A stretch of DNA of 64,000 bases from Hydractinia symbiolongicarpus (Eukaryota; Cnidaria; Hydrozoa; Anthoathecata; Hydractiniidae), in contig NC_079881.1 of assembly GCF_029227915.1 (NCBI RefSeq), positions 17,149,501 through 17,213,500 on the forward strand, read 5' to 3'. The notes under the pieces are model-generated. The model worked only from the letters and a program-made list of their open reading frames with translations, ran no database searches and was not told the origin of the DNA. This document shows, piece by piece, positions 45,331-55,410 of this stretch (within the stretch, counting starts at the first letter, position 1; each line of letters starts with the position of its first letter). Made by a program: the position numbers and the translations under genes.

Positions 45331-48058
45331 TCTTCAACGACTAGCTTTTGTAGTATATTTTGACTCATAATGACATAAAATATTTCGAAACATGACTTAC
45401 TTCAAGCAACGCTTATTTTGTCTCAAAATCTTTATGAAACTTGTGCTGTTTCGATCATTTTAACAATTTAAAACGATACTAAATGGGTAAGCGGAAGTAT
45501 TAATGACTTTCTGCACTAGACTGTTGTATGAATCGTGACAATTACGACTTTTTATCAAGCAAAAAAGTAATGGACTCCTACATTCAAAAAATGTCTCGAG
45601 GCGGAAGCTGCGGGATTCGTAGTGGAACCTAGAAAGCTAAGCAAAGATCAAGATATCTGTCTTATCATTGAGTTATATTTACCGTAGCTTACATCACTAA
45701 GGGTGGATTGTGTAGAACATTAAGCAGACCTACAAAAATGTATGAAATTCTTTAAGGGATATACTATGTATATTTATTACTCTGCATCCTCGCTCACTCT
45801 GGATAACAATGTGTAATAACCAGACCACGCAGAAGGCCAAACTACAAGAAATTATACCCATGATTTTTGAAAGATATGGACAACCTGTTAAAGGATAATT
45901 ACTTTTTCTGATTTTCTACTTTCTGATGTTGTTTTCCAAAAATAGGTATATTATTCTTTAAAAAAAATTTGTTGTTGCTCCATGTGACTTTAAATGCAAT
46001 AAATTGCTATGTTTCTGTGCAAAATATTAAAGAAAATAGTTACTTGGTCAAAAAAAATTTTTACACGCAAACTTGATTCAATAGCAACGTAGAATAAATT
46101 ATGGGAAAACATTTTTTCTGTCGTTTTCAGTTACATTTAAATGTCAATATAAAATCCAAGATGATTTAGGATGTTTTTTGATCCGCTTCGCTTCTTACTT
46201 TCCTTCCCTCGGCCTTCGTGTAAAGTCAAGCGGAGGACCAAAATCAAATATCAACTGCTTGTTTTGGGGTCTTTTTGATAGACATTTTTCAATTTTCATT
46301 CTAGAACCAGTCGGTGGCCCATGGATAAATTCAAGGGGTTCGCCCGTCCTTTATTTACTGCATTTCGTGTGTCTCACTACTGCAATTACCATTTTGCGTG
46401 ACGGACGTATATAGGTATTATAATATACCTTCGATCTAGTGCACTTTAGAATTTTTTTGTCTTGCGTAAAGTGTTTTCGGTTTTAAAAGGGACATTAGAC
46501 TTAGTTCCCTAAACACGTAACACGATCAGCTTTTTGAAAAAAGGTGTTCTACGAAATAATAATTTTATAAGGCGTTATTGTTGACAGGGGAACTTCTACC
46601 GCAGGATTTCTAACTTTATAATCACATTATTGCTGTATTTACTGAAGAGGTTATTATAAGTAAGAGTGGAACAAAAAGATAAAGAAAATGAGTTAAAAAT
46701 GTAGCGGTACAAACTACGACAAAAGTTAAAGTAAAACCCTATTTCATTTTTTTGAATTTTATATGAAAAATCCAAAAAGAAATGCTTGACGTAGTTTGAT
46801 TAGTCCTGAGGAAGACAAAATGGATTCTGCTATGTTAAATTGACAAATTAATAAGGAGAGTTTCAAGTTATTACTTCTAATTTTGTGAATTTTAGTCTGT
46901 GGTGGTCATGTTGTTCTTTGAAATCAAACATTTTATTTTAACTCCCAAGACATATGAAGTCAGTGTAAGTGTCAAGACCGTCTCCTAAATACGTAGGAAC
47001 ATAAAAGGCATTACTATTACCCGTGATGCAACAAAACATAGCATAAACACGGAAAATAAATGCGTAGGAACGTAAAACTTTGAAAGGTGAGTTTCCATCC
47101 TTTGTTGTGCTCGTACATTCGAAATACGAAAATTTTTCATAAATTTAATAATTATATAAGTTGAGATTACACCAATAGGAAAAAGGCAAAAAAAAATTTT
47201 TTTTCAGGAGAGCTTCTACGATCTTTACAACTCGTTTTTGCAAGGGCCATTAAACAAACCGCAATATATTTTTCGTTCATGGAAATAAATCTTTGCAAAG
47301 ATATTTGAAAAAACGTATTTTTGAAATTTATAAAATGCATTTCATACATTCTAAAAAAACACTAACTTAAGCTTAAAAACATGTATTTAAATCTTTTTAA
47401 TGTTACACTGTCATTCTATCAGGAACTATGTTTGGTATTTCTCCATTTGACAATTATGTGGACCTAACATAACAAAAGTTTGGTATAGTTGTGATGTAAT
47501 TTGCTTCGCAATTACGAGTTATGTAGTTACCTTAGTCAACAGTGCGGACATGATTAGTAAGTCTCTAGCGCAGCTACGAATGAACCTATATAATGTGAGG
47601 GAAATTGGATACGTATATATTGCAATGACGATAACAAGGTACGCATTTATATCAAAAGACCAACATTGATAACAGCATTTCAAACACTGAAGTAGCTATC
47701 CTGTATAAATATGTGAAATGCCACCAACACTACGACAAGACAATTATCAGATAACATGTTTACAACCCCTTCTGTAATTTGAAATGTTTGAAGAGTTCAA
47801 CGGAAACAAACAAAGTTGAAACAAAACAGAAATAATTTATTTGTGTTTTTTCTATGACCACAACAGATGTGCAAAACCTGTTGTGTAAAAATTTATGTAA
47901 AGGATAATATGAAGATCTAGCTTTTATATAAAAAAAATTACAATTGATATAAGCATTTGAAATGGCAGCCTAAAAAATACAAAAACACAATAAAAAATTT
48001 AGACATTATTTACTTAATCCGTATATTCAATAAACTCTTTTTTTTCTCTTTGATATTT
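45331..48058. other. Non-coding stretch
   Basis: No gene found. It includes a terminal-repeat-like word at 46,391-46,430 and, just before it, a GGGTTCGCCCGTCCTTTAT phrase (46,336-46,354) that recurs inverted at about 60,836-60,855. The 78-residue frame at 46,178-46,414 runs through these repeats and is not considered a gene. Confidence 0.5.
46336..46430 (-). repeat. Inverted terminal-repeat-like word
   Basis: Reverse complement of the family at 40,801, 55,361 and 57,320 (TGACGGACGTATATAGGTATTATA on this strand, shown in two halves by TGACGGACG and TATAGGTATTATA). It faces the 40,801 copy, so the two could bound one element of about 5.6 kb, or be independent insertions. Confidence 0.5.
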
Positions 48059-48521
48059 TTATGCAAATAATGCAACAGGGCTCGTCCCTTTTGCTCCAAC
48101 AGCACCAATCCATCCAGCGATGTAACTCCATCCAAAGTAAGAATCTGGACCACGTTTTTTTTTATCGCTATAAATTATCAAAGCAATAGCCATGCAGACT
48201 GCAGCAGCGAAAAAGAATATAGATGCAATTTGAATTTATCAGAAATCATTCCTAAAATCGACATTATTATACCGCCAGCAGCCACTAACCATGATACAAT
48301 GGCGAACGCACGAATTGATATCATCCAACCTGCAACTTCTAAACCATTTTGATCACCGTAGTCATCAGTGGAAATACATGTGCTTCTGCATATTTTCTAT
48401 AATCCAGATTCCCAAAAGTAAAATGCTTATTAAAAATCCAGTTGTTTCCACCAGTACATGCTGCAAGAAGAACAAACGCACCAATGCTACCAATGAGCAG
48501 GAGAACTTTTTTTACGCCCAT
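48059..48521 (-). pseudogene. Claudin/PMP22-like gene, frameshifted fourth copy
   Basis: Starts MGVKKVLLLIGSIGAFVLLAACTGG, clearly the array protein's start, then loses frame after about residue 45 in the first extracellular loop. A second frame resumes the loop and spans two and three up to a GMISDKFK stretch, where a deletion shifts frame again. The last span (FGWSYIAGWIG) and a stop follow. The GLW motif is not intact. The 5'-UTR intron is preserved in outline: acceptor AG at 48,534-48,535 and donor GTAAG at 48,772-48,776 (243 bases). The region matching the TATA box no longer contains one. It is much more diverged than the three array genes. Confidence 0.85.
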
Positions 48522-48776
48522 ATTAACAATGAACTAAAACACAAATCGAAGTAAAGGTTTTATTTAGGTAAAGAAAATATCCATAAAGGGTAAAAACTTT
48601 GCGAAGAAAAGGTTGTTTATTCGTTGTTGTTGTTGCTGTTCTATTTAAATCTTTTGTAGAAGCCTAATTTTTTCTCCCTTCTTTTAAATAAAAATAAAAA
48701 ATAAAAAATACGCATTCTTGCTGCGTTGGATTTGTACTTTCTTATATTATCTTTACATAAATAATGGTATACTTAC

Positions 48777-49979
48777 AATTCTTGTCCAACCTTCAACTGA
48801 CAAGCTTAAAACAAGAAATATAGTCGTGAGATTTAATTTTAATACGCCTGGCCGCGGCATGTTCAAAGTTCTATTTCAAACTCGATCAAGAGAGAATTAC
48901 GTAAATACTTTAGGCAAGTCTAGTGGTTATTTTTTTTGCCCACGGATCACGTATATGTATTTAAGATTATTGCATAATATATTTAAGCAGATGATTATGC
49001 AGAAAATTATTCAGAAACTTGTAGTTATAGCATAAACATTACATATTTGTGTTCCTGATATAAAGAATATGCAGTTGTGTGCCGTTTTGTTTATGTAAAC
49101 TTTGCATCAAAAAATAAACGATATAACTAGATACGTGATGTAAATGTGAAGGCTAGTTTACACTGCTACAGTACATTATGCACAATTAATTGTACACAAT
49201 TGTATTTATTTGCACAATATATTGGCCAAATGTAAACCAGGCGTACAATATATTGTGACATTAAAACTCGTAATTAGTTTCGACTCAATGAGTCCGTTTA
49301 AAAAATGAAAAATTCGCTATTAAGAAAAGATAATATAGTTAAAAAAAAAATTTCAGTGACTTTTGCACTATCCTTTCACCCCTACGGCCTTGCCTTTTTA
49401 ACTACCAGAATGCATGCGGGTGTACAAAATCTTGCAAATGTTTGTAAAAATTTGGAAGTCGTGCTTTCTTACTAACTGGAATAGACCTTTCCCGAATTTC
49501 CTAATTATGCCAAACTCAATTAAAGAGGTCGATACTAAAAATGATTTGTTTGTTTATAAAATGCTCACTAATTCGTGTTACTAGCATTTCTATTTGGTAT
49601 GTTTAAAATTTCTACTCTGCGAAAAAATTGTTTATTCGTAGATGTTGTTCCATTTAAATGTGTTTTCTGCTTTATTATCTTCCCCTCTCATGTAATTATC
49701 TAAGTTTAATTGTTAATGTAAGAACTAATCGGTTGAGTTAACTTGGAGCAAAACATTTCAATAAGAACCTGTAAAATCCTTCGAAAATTTATAATCAAGC
49801 TGAAGGTTAGTCAAAGAAAATTATTTGTCGGGAATTACAGGGCATCTTGTATCTCTTCCAACATTCGGAACGGCGATACGAATAGGACCCTGGTTCTGTT
49901 CACGTGATTATTTTAAAACCCAGAATCTGGGTTGTGATAATTATTAAGATTCTTCTTGATAACCTAAGTGTTCCTTTAA
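48777..49979. other. Non-coding stretch with a small inverted-repeat element
   Basis: Contains the degenerate 5' end and promoter remains of the pseudogene up to about 48,950, the MITE candidate at 49,152-49,250, and no gene. The 105-residue frame at 48,718-49,035 overlaps the pseudogene promoter on the other strand and is not supported. Confidence 0.5.
49152..49250. mobile_element. Small MITE candidate
   Basis: About 95-100 bases beginning GGCTAGTTTACACTG and ending with the complement of GCCTGGTTTACATTTGG, an imperfect inverted pair, with ACAATTAATTGT and ACAATTG palindromes between. Resembles hAT-type miniature elements, but no target duplication is clear. Confidence 0.4.
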
Positions 49980-51527
49980 AGTCGCCTAATCACCCGTGTG
50001 AAAAAAGATTAACGTATACATATGTTTATTTTAAAGTCCAGGACGAGTTAAAACTATCCTGAAAATTTGAATATCTAAAAGACAATACTTTCTCCATAAG
50101 AAAGTGACTAACTGTTCCAACAAAAGACCATTATAAAATTAAGGCGAAAGCGAGGCGAAGCTGTTTTTCGAAACAACATCAAGAAGCCTGATTTGGGTAA
50201 GTTAAAAAGTTTAATTCATAAAAACAAAGAAACTTTCATCGTTTTATCATAGTCGGAACTTTATTGATATCTCTTTAATAATAACTGTCGTCTTTCTGTT
50301 TCTGCACAACATGGCATCCTAAGTAGCGAGGCGGACGGAAAACCTGCGCGCCCCTGCAGCTTTATTTCGGATCCTCGAAAGAACCCGTTTTTACCGGCTT
50401 TGTTTCACGAGACTCCATTTTCACTAATGACCAATCTAAGTGCTTCGCGGCCCCAACATGCCGACGGTAGGAAACATGCTACCCCTGCGAAGGCCATTTT
50501 GGTTTGGAAGTGATGGTGTGAAGTTTGTAGGTTTCCTTTCAATCCTCCTTATTTCTTCTGAGTACTCTTTATCCTATAGGATTATTTAGTTTTCACATGT
50601 TAAGGTGAATATTTCATCACGTTTTCTAGCTACGTATAAATCTTAAATTCAGTTTGGCTGCAACACAATTCTTAACAATTCTTATGCTAAGCTAAAGGCA
50701 GTTGGCAGCGACCACTTTAATTACTATTTTAAAAATTTATTCTGCAAAATAAAATTGCTGAGTAATTTTTTAAAATGAACCGGGCTGATTTCTTTTAACC
50801 CTGAAGCGATAAGGACTTTTGAAAAATAATAGTACCCCTATGCTTATGTATAACACGATTCACCTGTTAAGCGCTCAGCCTGGTGTTAACAACAACAGTT
50901 TTTTATTTAATCTGTTGTGATAGAATGTTTTTACCAGCAACAAACGTTCAACCCGGTGTTAACAACAGGGTGTTTTTTGTGTTTTTTATTTACATTGAAG
51001 TTGCGATAAGTTTTTTTTGGAGAAGGCTATTACGGCTATAACGCATGTGTGACACCATTTACCTGTACTAAGTGCTCAGTCCGGTGTCATGATTAATTTG
51101 TTAAGGTTTATTGAAACTTAATCCGCAAAATAAAATAATATATATTGACTAACTTTTTTTGGTATGACTGGGTAACAACAGGTTGTAAACTGTGTCTTTA
51201 TTTTGTCTAAATTTGCATCAAAGTTACATATATAACTTTTTAAAAATACATTACAACCGAAACACTATAATGTTGTGTGAGCTTTACTCAATTCAGGACA
51301 TATTCTACATACCTGCACTAAAGACTCTCATTATGGAGTTTTTTCAGCCGGATGAGGTAACAACTGCATTTTTCCTGTGTTTTAACTAAGTTTTTGTTGA
51401 AAAGGGTATTATGCGTTCTTGGCCCGCTGTCATAATAAAGTTAATAAACTTTCACAGAATCTTTTTCCGCAAAATAAAATAATATTGCCTGATTGTTTTC
51501 GTTATGACGGAGTAACAACAGTTTGTA

Positions 51528-51532
51528 AATCT
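51528..51532. repeat. Target-site duplication, left (AATCT)
   Basis: AATCT directly before the 5' LTR and again at 55,151-55,155 after the 3' LTR. Removing the element and one AATCT rebuilds a sequence that resembles the uninterrupted module at about 41,890-41,925. Confidence 0.75.
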
Positions 51533-51648
51533 TGTCATATTGCCAACCTGGTGCATACCAAGTGGCCAACTTGGTATACACACTATGAACAATAACAGCA
51601 CACTTTTGTAAATATTAAGTTAGAGAAGATTACGCTCTGAATATAAAA
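51533..51648 (+). repeat. 5' LTR of Gypsy element (116 bp)
   Basis: Starts TGTCATATTGCC, ends GAATATAAAA, and contains the inverted repeat ACCAAG..CTTGGT. It differs from the 3' LTR at about nine positions by eye, so the insertion is not recent. It is very short, and its end is not the usual CA. Confidence 0.8.
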
Positions 51649-51683
51649 CTGTCGACGAGTATTCAAGCAGTATAATTTACATT

Positions 51684-54600
51684 ATGGCAGTTGCTAATCT
51701 AACTATTCCTAATTTTCCACAATTCCATACCAACGACGTTACCACAAGCGCAACAAGATGGCTAAAATACAAAAAAAGATTCAAGAATTTATGTGTGGCG
51801 CTCAATGTTGAGGATGATAAGCAAAAACTGGCTATGTTATTGAATTACGTTGGGGAAGAAGTATACGATATTTACGATAGTTTATTAGTTCCTGGCACCG
51901 ATGAAACACAAGATAGCGCATTTGAATTATTTGACACACATTTCAAAACGAAAACGAACGTAAGCTATGAAATTTATATATATAGATCAATGATACAGCG
52001 TGAAGAAGAAACCATCCAACAATATTTTATCAGACTGAAGCAACAAGCCCAAAAATGTGAATTTGGAGCAGCACTCGATACCGAGCTAAAACGTCCACTC
52101 GAACTCTCAACGACAAGTAACAAACTGAGAAGATACTCATTCAGAAATCCTACCTTAACTCTAGCACAGTTCCTAGTTTACGCAAAAACATTAGAAGTCA
52201 CAAACACCCAAGCAATTTTAGGGAAAAAAGCGACCAAAAGGATATTACACAAATCAAACAGGAAGAACTCAACCGCATCGACCGATCAAAGGAAACCACA
52301 CCGGGTAAGAAAAACTTTAATCTGCATAGACAATCTTCAAAAATATGCTTTTACTGCGGTGGCGAATATCCACACCAAAATAAATGCCCAGCAACTAGTA
52401 AAACCTGTAATAATCGGACATTTTGCGAGAGTGTGTCGCTCCACAAGCGCAAGCTTGTACCACAGCTATTCTAGACGCAACCCCAGGCAACTAAACAACG
52501 TCGATGTCAATACGTCCGATGAAGAGCCAGTCGCCCGGTTGTTTTTAATCCACTCTCCTGTTTTCAGCATTGCCAAGTTCCATTGCCGGGTAAAAATCAA
52601 AAAATTTCCTGTCAGTGTTCTGATGGATTCCAGGTCTGCAATAAATGTTTTAAACATGACTACTTTTAACGCTATTAATAGACAGTTCAATGGAAAGTTG
52701 AGACTGAGAAAAAACAGATACGAAAATTATCACATACGAGGCGGAAGAACCAATAATATCGCTGAAAGGGGTTGTCACGATGTTAGTGGAATCAGGTCGG
52801 AAATTTCTAACAACAGAATTTATGTTGTTGACACTCATCACAGAAATTTATTATCAGGCGAAAGTGCGCTCAGTTTGCAGTTAATCCAGTTGGCACCAGT
52901 TGCAAACATCAAAGAAATTCAGCACATTTCAAAAGATCAAAAGCCACCTGAGAATGTACCGAAGCTCCAATCTCTAGTACAGCAGTATCAGGACACGCTA
53001 TTCAGCGGCAAAACAGGCCAACTCAAAGATCAAGAAGTGAAGTTTCACATTAACAAAAACGTAGCCCCAGTCGCTCAGAGAGAAAGAAGAATTCCATTCG
53101 CTCTACGTAAGAAAGTTCAACAAGAAATTAAACGACTCGAAGAATTAGACATCATAGAAGACGTAACTGGTAAACCCAACCCGTGGTTGAGTCAGTTAGT
53201 AGTAGTACCGAAAGCCAATACCAGCGACGTTAGGCCTAGATATCTCTAGATATGTCTAGATATGCGAAATGCTAATACCGCGATAACCCGCACAAGATAC
53301 CCTACACCAACGGTCGATGATTTGCTCGCACAGCTTGAAGGAGCCACATGTTTTACCAAGCTAGACATGAATGCAGCGTTTCATCAGCTGACCTTAAATG
53401 AAGACTCAAGATACATCACCTCATTTCAAACAGAAGACAAAATCAAAAGATACAAACGACTCATGTTCGGCGCCAATTCAGCATCAGAAGAGCTTCAACA
53501 TGCTTCTGAGTATCCAAGGTTACCATTTCGATTTAAAATACGTCAAGGGCGAAGACAACATCTCGGATTATTGTAGCCGTCACCCTTTCTCGAAAAGTCT
53601 TCCGTCCGAAAAAAATGAGAGATGCGTAAACTTTATCTCCGATATATCCACACCCAACGCGATCACTCTGGATCTAATAAAAACCGAAAGAAAAAGACGG
53701 ATTCTTGCAATGCCTGATGACCTTAGTTTTAGAAGGTAACTGGCATATTTTAAACAAAATTGATAAACATCCACATCTTAAAAACGTCAACTCCACCCAC
53801 CTGAAGTTGTTTAACAAATTCAAACAAGAACTGACAGTCACCGCTGCCGAAAGGTTATACTAAAGGGCTCCCGTATTGTACTGCCCGATTCTTTACACAA
53901 AATCTCAGTTATGCTCGCTCACTCCGGGCACTAGGGTCTAACCAAAACTAAAGCTCTAATGCGATCAAAAGTATACTTTATAGGTATGGACGAACTTATC
54001 GAAACGAGAATAACAAATTGCGTAGCATGCCAAGCCACAACATAAACAGGAAATACGAGCCCGTAAAACCAACTCCCATACCCCCCACCCTTGGCATACC
54101 GTACACGTGGACTTCCTAGGCCCACTTCCCAACGGATACTACATTTTAGTCTTTATAGATTATAAATCGAAATTCCCAGAAATCGGGTTTTTAAAAAGCA
54201 CCAATTCTGCAGCCGTCATTAAACTTTTCGAAAGAACATTTAGCCTATTTGGTTACCCGAACAAGTTAGTGACAACGGACCACCATTCAAATCTTTCGAA
54301 ATCCGTAAATACATGAAAAAAAAAAGAAATTACGCATCGCAAGATCACACCATATTGGCCTCAAGTCAATGGTCAGGTCGAACGCTTAATGGGACCACTG
54401 GCAAACAGTCTCAGAAAAGCCTCCATTGAAAACCGAGACTGGCAAATCGCATGCTACAACTTCCTGCTAACCTCACAGTACAACCAATTTCGCTCCGGCG
54501 GACCTGATGTTCAACCGTAAAATCAAAACGACTTTACCTGACTGGACAAATCACGTTGACGTAAATACTGAGGATTTAGCTACTGACTACATCCATAAAT

Positions 54601-54969
54601 CGCAACGCATGTTAAACGAAGGTACACCAACGAGGCGGGAAAACACCTTCAAAATCGGCGACCAGCTACTAGAACGACTGCCCTACTGAGATAAATTTAG
54701 CACAAAATTCGATCCGCATCCATACATCATCACACAAAAAAACCACTCCATGATCACTGCAACCGCTGCCGACAACTCTCATACTATCACACAAAATAGC
54801 ACACTTTAAGCCATTGCCCAAAACGGCACCACTACCACATTTTCAACAAAGAAGAGCAGATATTGAGGAAGAAGACGAAAAAAATGAAGAAGAACAACCA
54901 AGCGGAAGCAGCCACACAAACGAACCCACCCTCCTCCCACGCCCTCGAAAACAATACCCTAAGAGACGC
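51684..54969 (+). pseudogene. Defective Ty3/Gypsy gag-pol
   Basis: Read in order: Gag from the ATG at 51,684; a CCHC zinc knuckle at about 52,345-52,387 that lies in another frame than the long 521-codon frame, so there are frame changes near 52,220 and 52,410; a protease-like VLMDSRS block (codon at 52,632 gives Arg where the usual D-(S/T)-G has Gly); RT start (about 53,090-53,250), a stop and small duplication of CTAGATAT at 53,240-53,270, then RT with TKLDMNAAFHQ to about 53,500; a jump straight to the end of RNase H (LKYVKGEDNISDYCSRHP), so the YxDD region and most of RNase H are deleted; the integrase H2C2 finger (about 53,905-54,030), the core with VDFLGP and TTDHH where TDNG is usual, and an acidic/basic tail. 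It cannot be active. Confidence 0.85.
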
Positions 54970-55020
54970 ATGAGACCAAAAGAAGAATGAAGTTAACAGA
55001 ACTGCACATGACATATAAAT

Positions 55021-55034
55021 GAAGAAAGGGGAGA
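55021..55034 (+). other. Polypurine tract
   Basis: GAAGAAAGGGGAGA lies immediately before the 3' LTR, the expected place and composition for the plus-strand primer of an LTR retroelement. Confidence 0.75.
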
Positions 55035-55150
55035 TGACATATTGCCAACCTGGTGCATACCAAGTGGCCACCTTGGTATGCGCAGTATGAACAACAAGAG
55101 CACACTTTTGTAAATATTGATTTAGAGAAGATTACGCTCTGAATATAAAA
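55035..55150 (+). repeat. 3' LTR of Gypsy element (116 bp)
   Basis: Same length as the 5' LTR, starting TGACATATTGCC and ending GAATATAAAA, followed by the AATCT duplication. The ACCAAG..CTTGGT inverted repeat is preserved. Confidence 0.8.
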
Positions 55151-55360
55151 AATCTGTTTTAATTCAGCTTTTGTCGCGGAAAAGTTATTTTTGAAAAAAA
55201 TGCTACAGTCGCAACACTAAAATTGTGTGTGCGCTCCACTTGAGTTACGACATACTGCATGCCCGTGCTAAAGCGCTCCACCTCACCGGGTTGCACAGTC
55301 AACAACAGTTACTTGTGGCTTAACCCGACGTTTCGACGCTGGGTTTCCCGGCTTCTACAT

Positions 55361-55410
55361 TATAATACCCGTATACGTCTGTCCCTTTGTCTATCTGTCA
55401 CGAAAAATGG
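55361..55410 (+). repeat. Terminal-repeat-like word (family ATACCCGTATAC)
   Basis: TATAATACCCGTATACGTCT followed by a TGTC-rich part and a CACGAAAAA-like word. Same family as 40,801 and 57,320. Confidence 0.55.

Noticed and set aside
46178-46414. 78-residue plus-strand frame
   Set aside because: Runs through repeat-family words that recur elsewhere, and has no domain.
53931-54125. Minus-strand frames within the Gypsy element (also 52,466; 52,650; 53,580; 54,832)
   Set aside because: Antisense shadows of gag-pol.
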